Shown piece by piece: positions 38,974-48,477 of a stretch of 64,000 bases of DNA (its first letter is position 1; every line of letters begins with the position of its first letter). Position numbers and translations under genes: made by a program. The stretch comes from Vreelandella sedimenti (GTDB lineage: Bacteria; Pseudomonadota; Gammaproteobacteria; Pseudomonadales; Halomonadaceae): the NCBI RefSeq assembly GCF_013416325.1, contig NZ_JACCGK010000014.1, forward strand, positions 1-64,000, read 5' to 3'. A model generated the notes under the pieces. The model was not told where the DNA came from. It was given only the letters and a program-made list of their open reading frames with translations, and ran no database searches.

Positions 38974-40134
38974 CTAGCGCGACAGTAACCGACGATGCGC
39001 ATGTATCGACATGAGAATACCGAAACCCGCTAACAAGGTCACGCTAGAGGTGCCGCCATAACTAACCAACGGCAGCGGCACTCCCACCACGGGCAAAATG
39101 CCGCTCACCATGCCCATATTGACGAACACGTAGATAAAAAAAGTTAAAATGATGCTGCCTGCCACCAAACGCCCAAAGGTATCTTGCGCGGAGCTTGCCA
39201 TCCACAAACCACGGCTAACAATCAATAGATACAGGAACAGCAGCACCAGCATACCCACCAAACCAAACTCCTCGCCCAACACGGCAATGATGAAATCGGT
39301 GTGTCGCTCAGGTAAAAACTCTAACTGGGACTGGGTACCCTGCAGCCACCCCTTGCCCCATAGCCCTCCACTACCTATGGCCGTGGTCGACTGAATAATA
39401 TTCCAGCCTGACCCCAACGGATCGCTTTCAGGGTTGAGAAACGTCAATACCCGCTGACGCTGGTAGTTATGCATATTCATCCAGAGCAGCGGCACACCCG
39501 CAGCTCCTAGGGCAGCAATAAATCCAATTAAACGCCATGACAAGCCCGCCAATAGCACTACAATAAGGGCCGCGCTAGATACCAGCAGCGAAGTACCCAA
39601 ATCAGGTTGGATCGCGGTTAGCACCACAGGCACGCCAATAATGACCCCGCACACGACAATATCACGCAGGCGGGGCGGTAGTTCGCAGCGATTTAGATAG
39701 GCAGCAACCATTAACGGGGCTGCTAACTTCATCATTTCCGATGGCTGAAAACGTATCACACCAGGAATCACTAGCCAGCGCTTCGCCCCCATGCCCACAT
39801 CACCCACTACATCAACGGCAATCAGCATGGCTACGCCAACGCAATAGGCCAATGGCGCGAAGCGCAAAAAGGTCGAGGGAGAGAACTGGGCAATAATTAC
39901 CATGCCTACCAGCGCGATAAGAAAGCGCACGCTTTGACCAATAACTGCATCAATAGATTGTCCGGAAGCGCTGTAAAGAACGATTAAACCGCTCCCCATC
40001 AGCACCAGCAGTAAGCCTAGCAGCCAAGGATCAAGATGAATTCGCTCCCAGATACTTTTACGCCGGGCGATACCACTCTCAGGCGGACGAACAGGATGGC
40101 CACGCATCGAACGGGCTATATAATGCCAAGGCAT
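38974..40134 (-). CDS. rodA: Peptidoglycan glycosyltransferase RodA
   Basis: 386 residues with about ten transmembrane helices. SEDS-family glycosyltransferase that polymerises lipid II for the cylindrical wall with PBP2. Family motifs include AAPLMVAAYL, the GVPLLWMNMHNYQRQRVLTF loop, GWNIIQSTTAIGSGGLWGKGW and the C-terminal PLPLVSYGGTS. It starts 3 bp after mrdA. The first 30 residues are basic and cytosolic. Confidence 0.97.
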   Translation of the reverse strand: MPWHYIARSMRGHPVRPPESGIARRKSIWERIHLDPWLLGLLLVLMGSGLIVLYSASGQSIDAVIGQSVRFLIALVGMVIIAQFSPSTFLRFAPLAYCVGVAMLIAVDVVGDVGMGAKRWLVIPGVIRFQPSEMMKLAAPLMVAAYLNRCELPPRLRDIVVCGVIIGVPVVLTAIQPDLGTSLLVSSAALIVVLLAGLSWRLIGFIAALGAAGVPLLWMNMHNYQRQRVLTFLNPESDPLGSGWNIIQSTTAIGSGGLWGKGWLQGTQSQLEFLPERHTDFIIAVLGEEFGLVGMLVLLFLYLLIVSRGLWMASSAQDTFGRLVAGSIILTFFIYVFVNMGMVSGILPVVGVPLPLVSYGGTSSVTLLAGFGILMSIHAHRRLLSR

Positions 40135-40137
40135 GGC

Positions 40138-42045
40138 TTAGTTTCCCTCCACATTGGCATCATCTTCTTCCAATACTTCACGCACTTCCTCTACGTCGGG
40201 GGCCTCATCCTCAAGTAACCAGGCATCGGTCATTGCACGAGCCAGGTGCGCCGCGTGGGTACTGCCACCACCAGCATTTTCAACAATAACCGATACAGCA
40301 ATCTGGGGGTCATCCAACGGCGCAAAGGCCATAAACAGCGCATGGTCGCGCAGTCGTTCGGCCAACTCATCGGCGTTGTAGCGCTGATCCTGCCCCAGCG
40401 AAAATACTTGTGCGGTGCCTGATTTTCCGCCCATGCGGTACTCAAGGCCCACACCGGTTCGCCGGGCAGTGCCTTCCGTGCCACTAATCACCTTTTCCAT
40501 GCCGCTGAAGACACGATCCCACCAGCTATCATTGGCGAGCACAATATCATCTAACGTATCCGGCAGATCACGTGGCACAGGGGTATCACCAATCTGACGG
40601 GCCAGCCTTGGTTTCACCCAATGGCCCCGATTGGCCAGCGTTGCGGTAGCACTGGCTAGCTGGAGAGGCGTTACCTGCCAATAGCCTTGCCCAATCCCCA
40701 CCGAGAGGGTTTCCCCAGGATACCAGGGCTGGTTAAAGCGGCCACGCTTCCAATCTCGCGAAGGCATCAAAGCACCACTCTCTCCCTGAACGTCATGGGC
40801 TACACGTCGGCCAAAGCCAAAATTACTCATTTGATCATGTAAATCATCAATGCCTAAATCGTGCGCAAGGGTATAAAAATAGGTGTTATTAGATACCGCT
40901 AAAGCTCGTTCTAAATCTACCCGCCCGTGCCCCCAACGCAGCCAGTTGCGATAGCGTCGGGAATCATTAGGCAGTTGGTAGTAACCAGGGTCGTTGATGG
41001 TGCTGTCTGGAGTGATTACCCCTTCCACCAACCCCGCGAGCGCAAGAAAGGGCTTAATCGTAGAGCCGGGAGGATAGTGACCGCGAGTCGCGCGGTTAAA
41101 CAGAGGGAGATCAAGGTCTTGCTGCAAATCGCGATAAGACGCAACATCAATACCGGTGACAAACTGGTTACTGTCAAAACCCGGTGTCGATACCATGGCA
41201 AGGATCTCACCAGTACCCGGCACGATAGCCACAATGGAGCCGCGACGACCATCCAGCAATTCGTAGGCCAGTGTTTGCAGCGACTTATCCAGGGTTAAGG
41301 TTAGGTTCTTACCAGGCACCGGATCGGTTCGCCCAAGCTCCCGCAAGACTCGCCCGCGAGCGTTTGTCTCAACTTTGCGCAAGCCTGCCTGGCCGTGCAG
41401 CTCTTCTTCATAAAAACGCTCAACCCCCGTCTTACCGATAAAATGAGTCCCTGCGTATCGACCCGCGTCCAGGGTTTCCATCTCTTCGGCGTTAATCCGC
41501 CCAACGTAGCCCAGTGTGTGTGCCATGATTTCGGCATCGGGATAGTAGCGCAGCGGCTGAGCCTCTATCTCGACCCCAGGCAGACGGTGACGATTAACCG
41601 CCAAACGGGCAATTTGCGCTTCGCTTAAGTCACTGGTAAGAAGGGCTGGCTGGAAAGGACGCTGGCGTTGGCGTGAACGCACATTGAACGCCTCGATCTC
41701 CTCTTCAGGCAGTTCAAGCAGGTCGACCAATAGCGCCAGGGTTTCGTCTAGGTTATCGACACGCTCGCGAACCAGCGTGAGGTTGTAGGTGGGACGGTTT
41801 TCAGCCAGCAGCACACCGTTGCGGTCATAGATCAAACCGCGGTTCGGCGGCAGCGGCTCGACGCGAACCCGGTTATTTTCGGAGCGCGTGCTGTACATAT
41901 CATGCTGGACGATCTGTAAATAAACCAAGCGACTCGTTAGCAAGCCTGCAAGCGTAAAAACCACTAACACCGCGAGTAGCGCTCTAACACGAAAAATACG
42001 CAGTTCTTGCTCGGAGTTTTTTAGCGTGTTGGGGCGCTTGAGCAT
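40138..42045 (-). CDS. mrdA: Penicillin-binding protein 2 (elongation transpeptidase)
   Basis: 635 residues from ATG 42045 (MLKRPNTLKNSEQ); the reading from TTG 42072 adds nine doubtful residues. One transmembrane helix (about 22-42), a dimerisation domain, and a DD-transpeptidase domain with STIK, SNN and KSGT motifs. It partners with RodA in the elongasome. The C-terminal tail is very acidic (Glu/Asp-Val-Glu-Glu). Confidence 0.97.
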   Translation of the reverse strand: MLKRPNTLKNSEQELRIFRVRALLAVLVVFTLAGLLTSRLVYLQIVQHDMYSTRSENNRVRVEPLPPNRGLIYDRNGVLLAENRPTYNLTLVRERVDNLDETLALLVDLLELPEEEIEAFNVRSRQRQRPFQPALLTSDLSEAQIARLAVNRHRLPGVEIEAQPLRYYPDAEIMAHTLGYVGRINAEEMETLDAGRYAGTHFIGKTGVERFYEEELHGQAGLRKVETNARGRVLRELGRTDPVPGKNLTLTLDKSLQTLAYELLDGRRGSIVAIVPGTGEILAMVSTPGFDSNQFVTGIDVASYRDLQQDLDLPLFNRATRGHYPPGSTIKPFLALAGLVEGVITPDSTINDPGYYQLPNDSRRYRNWLRWGHGRVDLERALAVSNNTYFYTLAHDLGIDDLHDQMSNFGFGRRVAHDVQGESGALMPSRDWKRGRFNQPWYPGETLSVGIGQGYWQVTPLQLASATATLANRGHWVKPRLARQIGDTPVPRDLPDTLDDIVLANDSWWDRVFSGMEKVISGTEGTARRTGVGLEYRMGGKSGTAQVFSLGQDQRYNADELAERLRDHALFMAFAPLDDPQIAVSVIVENAGGGSTHAAHLARAMTDAWLLEDEAPDVEEVREVLEEDDANVEGN

Positions 42046-42133
42046 GGCAACGATGACTCTCAAATCAAACAATCAAATCAAATAAAAGGCGCAGCTGGCC
42101 GTAACAGTGATCGCTCACCATCTCAGTTAGCCG

Positions 42134-42601
42134 TCAGCGGTGATAAGGGTGACCTACCAGTAGTGTCCAGGCACGGTAGAGCTGCTCGGCCAGCATAATC
42201 CGCACCAGTGGGTGGGGCAGCGTCAGCGGGGAGATCGACCAGGTTTTGTCAGCCGTCGCAGAGAGTGAGGGCTCGAGACCGTCTGGCCCCCCTACAAGCA
42301 GGACAATATCTCGCCCGGCCATACGCCAAGCATCGGCTTCTTGCGCTAACTGTTCGGTGGTCCAAGGCTTACCTTTGACTTCCAGCGCGACTAGATACTC
42401 GTCGCCACGCAACTTATCGCGAATTCGCTGCGCCTCTTGGGCGCGCGCCTTCGCGATATCTGCATTTTTGCCACGCTGACCGAGGGCAATTTCTTCTATC
42501 TCGAGATTAAAATCTCTCGGCAGCCGCTTGCGGTAAGTATTTACGCCCTCTTCTACCCAGCCAGGCATTTTGCTTCCCACCGCTAACAGCCGGATCTTCA
42601 T
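42134..42601 (-). CDS. rlmH: 23S rRNA pseudouridine-1915 N3-methyltransferase
   Basis: 155 residues. SPOUT methyltransferase; the SAM-binding LLVGGPDGL knot and the C-terminal RAWTLLVGHPYHR are typical, as is the length. It overlaps rsfS by four bases. In this cluster it follows rsfS as in E. coli. Confidence 0.97.
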   Translation of the reverse strand: MKIRLLAVGSKMPGWVEEGVNTYRKRLPRDFNLEIEEIALGQRGKNADIAKARAQEAQRIRDKLRGDEYLVALEVKGKPWTTEQLAQEADAWRMAGRDIVLLVGGPDGLEPSLSATADKTWSISPLTLPHPLVRIMLAEQLYRAWTLLVGHPYHR

Positions 42602-42984
42602 GACATGCCGGCTCGCTCTTGGAAGCGCTCAAGAGAGTCGCCAATGGCACCCGAGTCGCTAGGTAGATCGGCCCATAGCCGCTCTAAGTCATACAAGGTG
42701 CGTGCCTCGGGCATCATTACGTGGACAACAACATCCCCCAAGTCAACCAGTACCCAATCAGCGTTATCGCCACCTTCAACGCCCAGCGGGCCAAGCCCTG
42801 CAGCCTTGGCTTTTTCCACGACGTTTTGCGCCAGGGCAGCCACATGGCGAGTCGAAGTGCCGCTGGCAATTAGCATGAGGTCGGTAACCTCGGTTAATTT
42901 GGCAACATCCAACTGCGTAATGTCACGTGCTTTCAGTTCTTCTAGCGCGTCAACCGCTAGATTTTTCAATGTATCGATGTGCAT
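42598..42984 (-). CDS. rsfS: Ribosomal silencing factor RsfS
   Basis: 128 residues from ATG 42984, which follows AGGAG closely; an in-frame TTG at 42999 is an alternative start. It binds uL14 and blocks subunit joining in starved cells. DUF143 signature: LMLIASGTSTRHVAALAQNV and DNADWVLVDLGDVVVHVM. Stop overlaps rlmH. Confidence 0.95.
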   Translation of the reverse strand: MHIDTLKNLAVDALEELKARDITQLDVAKLTEVTDLMLIASGTSTRHVAALAQNVVEKAKAAGLGPLGVEGGDNADWVLVDLGDVVVHVMMPEARTLYDLERLWADLPSDSGAIGDSLERFQERAGMS

Positions 42985-43062
42985 GACTCCTAAAGACAAC
43001 CTTATTGGTTAATCGGTCAATAAAGCCGGCCATTGTAACGGCTTCTTTGATGACTGCCAGCG

Positions 43063-43722
43063 CTATTCGCGTTGTCGATAAAGTCCGTCCTGCGTAATGG
43101 CCAATTCAACGGCTTCTGGCAGTAAATAGCGCACGCTTTTCCCGGCCTCCAAACGCTCGCGGATATACGTTGCCGAGATCGCCATCAGTGATGGCAGTTC
43201 CAACGGCAGATAGCCGCCGCAAGGCCGATGCATCAATGCGTCTACGCTATCGACTCTGCGATGCGCCACCAGTTCCATTAATGATTCCGGTAACGGATCG
43301 TCATAACCCGGTCTGGCAATCACCACTAGATGAGCAAACTCAAACAAGCGCTCAGGCTGGTGCCACTGGGCGAGCCGCAAGAAGGCATCAAAACCAATCG
43401 CCATCACCAGACGGGCCTGTTCGCCAACTTCCGCACGCAGCTCAGCCAGTGTATCGACGCTATAAGAGGGGCCGTCACGGCGCAGCTCGCGGTCATCGGC
43501 GATCAGCCCGGGCGTCGCACCGATACCCGCTTCTAATAGCGCCAACCTCTGTGTCGCCGAGACTTGGGGTCGCCCGCGTAGCGGTGGCTGTTGAGCCGGT
43601 ATCATGTGTAGCCGATCAAGCGACAGCGCCTCATGCAACTCTACCGCGCTGCGCAAGTGCCCCAGATGAATAGGGTCAAAGGTGCCGCCTAACATGCCGA
43701 TACGCTGCTCCGTTTGACTCAT
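43063..43722 (-). CDS. nadD: Nicotinate-nucleotide adenylyltransferase
   Basis: 219 residues. It adenylates nicotinate mononucleotide for NAD synthesis. The nucleotidyltransferase motif GTFDPIHLGH lies near residues 13-22 and ISATYIRERL near the C-terminus. ATG preceded by AGGGTGG; 9 bp after proA. In E. coli nadD follows holA directly; here it is in another block. Confidence 0.97.
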   Translation of the reverse strand: MSQTEQRIGMLGGTFDPIHLGHLRSAVELHEALSLDRLHMIPAQQPPLRGRPQVSATQRLALLEAGIGATPGLIADDRELRRDGPSYSVDTLAELRAEVGEQARLVMAIGFDAFLRLAQWHQPERLFEFAHLVVIARPGYDDPLPESLMELVAHRRVDSVDALMHRPCGGYLPLELPSLMAISATYIRERLEAGKSVRYLLPEAVELAITQDGLYRQRE

Positions 43723-43731
43723 GCCACCACC

Positions 43732-45039
43732 CTATTCACGTACCTGGCCATCGCCAAATACGACGTATTTCTGAGTGGTTAGCCCTTCCAAACCAACAGG
43801 CCCACGGGCGTGAAGCTTGTCGGTTGAAATTCCGATCTCAGCGCCAAGCCCGTACTCAAAACCATCGGCAAACCGAGTAGAGGCATTAACAATCACCGAA
43901 CTGGAGTCGACTTCCGCCATAAAGCGGCGTGCGAGTGAATAATCCTGGGTGACAATCGCATCAGTGTGGTGAGAACCGTACTGTTCAATATGGGCAATCG
44001 CTTCATCGATACCATCGACCACTTTGATTGCCAGTACAGGGGCCAAATACTCGGCATACCAATCGGCTTCTTCAGCAACTGCCGCCTGTGGCAACAGTGC
44101 CTGCGTACGCTGGCAGCCACGCAGTTCAACTTCATGTTCGGCATAAGCGCGGGCCAGCTCCGGCAGCAGCAGGTCAGCAATCGGCGCATCAACCAGCAAC
44201 GTTTCCATGGTATTACAGGTGCCGTAGCGATGAGTTTTCGCATTGACCGCGATGGCTAGCGCTTTGGCGGGATCAGCAGTGGTATCGATATATACATGAC
44301 AAACACCGTCGAGATGTTTGATAACCGGTACGCGGGCATCACGGCTGATACGCTCAATCAACGACTTTCCACCGCGGGGGATAATCACGTCGACATATTC
44401 CGGCATGCTAATCATTTCACCCACCGCCGCGCGATCAGTGGTGGCGACCACCTGCACACTACCCGCTGGCAGGCCTACATCAGCTAACCCTGCTTGAATA
44501 CAGGCACTAATGGCGGCATTTGACTGGCTGGCTTCCGACCCGCCGCGCAAAATACAGGCGTTACCCGACTTCAAACATAGGCTGGCGGCTTCCAGGGTCA
44601 CATTGGGGCGCGACTCGTAAATAATCCCGATGACGCCCAGCGGTACGCGCATTTTGCCCACTTGGATGCCGCTAGGCCGATAACGCATATCGCCAATTTC
44701 GCCCACCGGGTCGGGTAAGCCCGCTACCTGCTGTAGCCCTTCAATCATGGCGTCGATACGCGCGTCATTCAGCGCTAAGCGATCCAATAGCGCGCTTTCC
44801 AAACCGCTCTCGCGGCCACGCTGTAAATCCTCTGTGTTGGCATCCAGTATTTTGGCTCGCGCATCGGCCAAGCGCTGCCCCATAGCCATCAGCGCACGGT
44901 TTTTCAACCCGGTATCCGCCCGCCGCAGTTCACTGGCGGCGCGTCGCGCAGCTTGCCCCAAGGCCTGCATGTAGGCGGGCACATTCCCGGCAGTTAAGTG
45001 CTGATGGGCCTCGTCTTGGAACGGTGTTGAAGCGCTCAT
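43732..45039 (-). CDS. proA: Gamma-glutamyl phosphate reductase
   Basis: 435 residues. NADPH-dependent second step of proline synthesis. The aldehyde-dehydrogenase-like fold shows [21 protein letters not shown], the catalytic Cys in [11 protein letters not shown] and the C-terminal [17 protein letters not shown] with GGAG six bases upstream. Probable first gene of the long minus-strand cluster. In halophiles proline is also an osmolyte, but the sequence gives no sign of special regulation. Confidence 0.97.
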   Translation of the reverse strand: MSASTPFQDEAHQHLTAGNVPAYMQALGQAARRAASELRRADTGLKNRALMAMGQRLADARAKILDANTEDLQRGRESGLESALLDRLALNDARIDAMIEGLQQVAGLPDPVGEIGDMRYRPSGIQVGKMRVPLGVIGIIYESRPNVTLEAASLCLKSGNACILRGGSEASQSNAAISACIQAGLADVGLPAGSVQVVATTDRAAVGEMISMPEYVDVIIPRGGKSLIERISRDARVPVIKHLDGVCHVYIDTTADPAKALAIAVNAKTHRYGTCNTMETLLVDAPIADLLLPELARAYAEHEVELRGCQRTQALLPQAAVAEEADWYAEYLAPVLAIKVVDGIDEAIAHIEQYGSHHTDAIVTQDYSLARRFMAEVDSSSVIVNASTRFADGFEYGLGAEIGISTDKLHARGPVGLEGLTTQKYVVFGDGQVRE

Positions 45040-45237
45040 AGTGTCTCCGTGCGGAAGGATACTTTAATTTTTTAATTAACCATGTGTCGTGTTTTACATG
45101 TTTTGCTTATGTTACGTCATTTCATCGTTATACTGAGGACGATTAAGGCACTAATATGTCTCGCGTACATTTATTATCCTACAATTACTTTACTTGATGA
45201 GATACATCTGGTTATTCAGGACGAATAGTAAGTCACC

Positions 45238-46092
45238 ATGCAAAGCAAGTACAAAATCCGCCTACTACGTGCCAACCTTTTAGCTGCTGCCGTCGCTTTG
45301 GCACTATGGACACCCGCTACCCCCCCTGCTGCTGCCCTAGTGCTGTGGCTATCAGTCGGCTGGTTACTCATCACCGCGCTGATGCTTGATTTTAGCCACC
45401 GTCGTTCGCGAGGATTGCCATGGCAAATTGTACCGGGAGCACTGCTACTGGGCTTAATTGCCGCTGCGCCAGAACGACACGGCATTTTAATCTGGGCGTG
45501 GGCAGCAATGCTGATGCTGCCGCAAAACAATTGGGTCGCCGCTTTTAACCTCAGCGCTGCACTGATTAGCGCTGTAATGGTAGCACCTCAATTAGAGGCG
45601 TCAGCGTTTGTTCTGCTGATTTGCTCACTGCTGGTGCTTGGCCTGCTGGCCTTATCCAGAGCCCAGCAGCTTATTGATATGAACGGCTCCATTCGACAAC
45701 GCCTGCGATTGATCCCCGGCCTTAACCTTTGGGCCGGAGAGCAGTTACTGCGCGATATCGCCCGGGAACAAACGCGCTGCGAGCGTGAAGGCGTTCATGC
45801 GGAACTGTTTATTCTGCACGTAAAACGCCACCAACTGTGGCCAATGGCGCAAAAGCTATGCGAATTAACCTATGATTTTGAAAACGTTTACCGCTTAAGC
45901 AGCACAACGCTGGTGACCCTCATTCTTGCCCGCTCACCTAGAGAAGCCGCTCAACGACGCAGCCGACTACTCGCCGACTTACCCGACAATATTACGAGTG
46001 AACATCTTGAATTAATCGATATCGAACCGGCAACGCTTTCGGTGTTTGAAATCAGCAAACTTCCGGCTGAGCGGGTGCGGGAGACGATATGA
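45238..46092 (+). CDS. Membrane protein with degenerate GGDEF domain (first of pair)
   Basis: 284 residues. About four to five hydrophobic segments in residues 10-145, then a cytosolic domain of about 130 residues that follows the order of a GGDEF domain. Where an active protein has RLGGDEF it has RLSSTTL followed by VTLIL, and the Mg-binding Asp positions are not kept (FILHVKRHQ replaces the LLDLDxFK strand). It should therefore not make c-di-GMP. The stop overlaps the next start by ATGA. I do not know a described family for this. The similarity is by eye and weaker than for the next gene. Confidence 0.75.
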   Translation: MQSKYKIRLLRANLLAAAVALALWTPATPPAAALVLWLSVGWLLITALMLDFSHRRSRGLPWQIVPGALLLGLIAAAPERHGILIWAWAAMLMLPQNNWVAAFNLSAALISAVMVAPQLEASAFVLLICSLLVLGLLALSRAQQLIDMNGSIRQRLRLIPGLNLWAGEQLLRDIAREQTRCEREGVHAELFILHVKRHQLWPMAQKLCELTYDFENVYRLSSTTLVTLILARSPREAAQRRSRLLADLPDNITSEHLELIDIEPATLSVFEISKLPAERVRETI

Positions 46093-47018
46093 TTGAGCAC
46101 CTCCCCAAACGATTAATGACCCTGGCTTATACTTCCAGTATCGCGTTGATGACGGGCTACGCACTATGGCTGTATGCCATGGGTGACTACCGCGACCTGC
46201 TGATTCCCACCTTTATGACCCTGCTGCTAATGGCAGCTCTGCTGATGCATATAGGGCAGGGCGTGAAAAGCTACCTACCGCGTATTATTCTACTCTGCAG
46301 CACCTACTCGGTAGTGCTCGGCGCTTTCTATTTTCAGCCGCAGGTATCACCTCTATGGTTAGGCCTGCCGATTACCGCCGCGTTTTTACTGTTACCGCTA
46401 TGGGCTGCAATGCTAATTAATATTGCCATTGGGCCATTGTGGTGGCTGCTTCCTTCGGTCGCCTCCGCGCCACCGGCGATTATCGTGGGCTATGCTGCTT
46501 TAATACTGTTACTTGCCCTCCCCCGCTGGGAGCATGCTCGTCGCCGCGCACTCTTAAGAGCTACCGACCCCAACGACAGCGACTGCGAAGCTTTCCACAT
46601 GGACACGCTAAAAGAGCGCTTACACAGCGAGTTCCAGCGCGCTGCCATGCTCAATCAGCAACTGGCAGTACTGGTACTGCATTTACCGCAGCTGGATATG
46701 GCAGCAGAGCAGTTTGGCCATCGTGCGCAAACGGCGCTGCTGGGGGCGCTATGCGGTGAAGTGAATAGCCGTTGTCGCGATCATGACGTGCTGGGGCGCG
46801 CGGACAGCGCCACTTTTTGGCTGGTTCTACCTGACACTAGTGAAAGCGGCGCCCTGTTGGTACGCGAGCGTTTACAAAGAGCTCTTTCACAGCGTGTACT
46901 GGTAGAAACTGGTCAACTGGAAGCGCGCATTGCGGCCTGCTTACCCAGTCGCACCGAGCACTTTGCGCAATATGTAAAGCGCCTGGAAACCCGCGGCGCC
47001 GCCCTCGCCAACCTCTAG
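46089..47018 (+). CDS. Membrane protein with degenerate GGDEF domain (second of pair)
   Basis: 309 residues. Five or six transmembrane segments (residues about 12-150), then a GGDEF-derived domain (about 170-300). The frame is clear: LAVLVLHLPQLDMAAEQFGH corresponds to the LLDLDxFKxxNDxxGH segment and DVLGRADSATFWLVLP to DxxxRxGGDEFxxLLP, but GGDEF has become ADSAT and the metal-binding Asp is missing. It is probably a non-catalytic sensor or a GTP-binding or protein-binding domain. Starts within the stop of the preceding gene. Confidence 0.8.
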   Translation: MIEHLPKRLMTLAYTSSIALMTGYALWLYAMGDYRDLLIPTFMTLLLMAALLMHIGQGVKSYLPRIILLCSTYSVVLGAFYFQPQVSPLWLGLPITAAFLLLPLWAAMLINIAIGPLWWLLPSVASAPPAIIVGYAALILLLALPRWEHARRRALLRATDPNDSDCEAFHMDTLKERLHSEFQRAAMLNQQLAVLVLHLPQLDMAAEQFGHRAQTALLGALCGEVNSRCRDHDVLGRADSATFWLVLPDTSESGALLVRERLQRALSQRVLVETGQLEARIAACLPSRTEHFAQYVKRLETRGAALANL

Positions 47019-47061
47019 TCTGCCTTTTCAATGTCTCTTATCTGACGCTGGAGTACTCTCC

Positions 47062-48459
47062 TTGCCGCTAGCCGATCTGCTCCACTCATTAACGCCATCG
47101 CCTGCGTTGATTGTCTGTCTGGTGCTGGTGATTTCATTAGTAGAATCACTTGCCTTGATCGGGCTGCTGGTGCCGGGCGTGGTGTTAATCACTACCGCAG
47201 CCTCCCTGGCGGGACACCAGGATCTTGGCCTGACATGGTTAATCGGTGCCGCCTTCATAGGCGCTATTTTAGGCGACGGCGTAAGTTTTTCGCTAGGCTT
47301 TAAGCATCATGAGCAGGTCACTCAGAGATGGCCCCTTTCCCTGCATCCCGAATGGTTGGGCCGCGGGGCACGGTTCTTTGAGCGCTATGGCATTTGGTCG
47401 GTGTTTATCGGCCGTTTTGTCGGCCCGGTGCGACCAATTATTCCCTTGGTAGCAGGCATGATGCGTATGCCGCCACGCACCTTTATATGGGCTAACGTCA
47501 CTTCTGCAGCGCTGTGGGCGCCTGCCTATATACTGCCCGGTTATTTGTTAGGGCGTACCTGGCAGCATCATTTGAATCTACCGCCGGGTTTAGAGGCTGC
47601 ACTGCTTATCCTCGCAGCGATCATTGTCGTGCTCGCGGTGATTTTCTCCTGGGGTCGGCATCAGGCGACGCGGCATGGGCGACTTTACCGGGCTATTGCT
47701 GGCAGCGTTCGCCGTATGCCGCTACTACGCAGGCCATGGCTGGCCATGAGCCAAACCGGTGATGTTCCCTTGGCTTCACTACTGTTACTGGTCATAGCGC
47801 TAGGCAGTCTGTCTGGCTGGACACTTCTGGTCATCGCCCACCATGAACCGCTTGAGATGGATCTGTTCATTCAGCAACTGTTCACCTGGCTGCAGAGCGA
47901 TGTTTTGTACCTAGCGGGGAATGTTTTTGCACGCATTGGCGACACCCTGGGCATTATCGCTTTAACACTGCCTTGGGCAGCATGGATGCTGGTGAGTAAG
48001 AGATGGGAGGCTTTACTGCACTGGAGTGGCGCCTTTGCCAGCGTCGCCCTGCTAAACATAGTAGGCAAAGGGCTGTTTGGTCGTGCTCGCCCAGAAACAC
48101 CGGACTACTTAATGGGCTCGTTTTCCTACCCCAGTGCCCACACCTCAACCGCTGTGGTGCTCGTTGGCCTTACAGCGGCATTCGTTGCTGCCGAGATACC
48201 CCGTCAAAAACGCTTTTGGGTGTACTGGATAGCACTAGCGCTTGCGCTGCCCATGGCGCTTTCAAGACTGGTGGTGGGCGTGCACTGGCTCAGTGACTTA
48301 GTGGGAGGCGCGCTACTCGGTTTGGTCGTTTGCGCGCTCACGCTACTTCATTGGCAGCAGCAGTTGCGCCCGCCGATGCGCCCCTGCCCATGGCTTCTGC
48401 TCAGTGTGGCATCGCTAGTGCTTATCAGCGCTCGCGTCGGCTTCCTCCCGCCGGTTTAG
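47062..48459 (+). CDS. DedA-PAP2 fusion membrane protein
   Basis: 465 residues starting at TTG, with GGAG eight bases upstream. The N-terminal 210 residues are a DedA (SNARE-associated/VTT) domain: FIGRFVGPVRPIIPLVAGMMRM and EXGXFXG-like ERYGIWSVFIGRF. The C-terminal 230 residues are a membrane PAP2 phosphatase with K336-x6-RP, PSAH (357-360; most have PSGH) and SRLVVGVHWLSDLVGG. Such fusions may move and dephosphorylate undecaprenyl pyrophosphate or other lipid phosphates. Activity is inferred from motifs. Confidence 0.9.
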   Translation: MPLADLLHSLTPSPALIVCLVLVISLVESLALIGLLVPGVVLITTAASLAGHQDLGLTWLIGAAFIGAILGDGVSFSLGFKHHEQVTQRWPLSLHPEWLGRGARFFERYGIWSVFIGRFVGPVRPIIPLVAGMMRMPPRTFIWANVTSAALWAPAYILPGYLLGRTWQHHLNLPPGLEAALLILAAIIVVLAVIFSWGRHQATRHGRLYRAIAGSVRRMPLLRRPWLAMSQTGDVPLASLLLLVIALGSLSGWTLLVIAHHEPLEMDLFIQQLFTWLQSDVLYLAGNVFARIGDTLGIIALTLPWAAWMLVSKRWEALLHWSGAFASVALLNIVGKGLFGRARPETPDYLMGSFSYPSAHTSTAVVLVGLTAAFVAAEIPRQKRFWVYWIALALALPMALSRLVVGVHWLSDLVGGALLGLVVCALTLLHWQQQLRPPMRPCPWLLLSVASLVLISARVGFLPPV

Positions 48460-48477
48460 CTTTAAATGAGCACCGCT

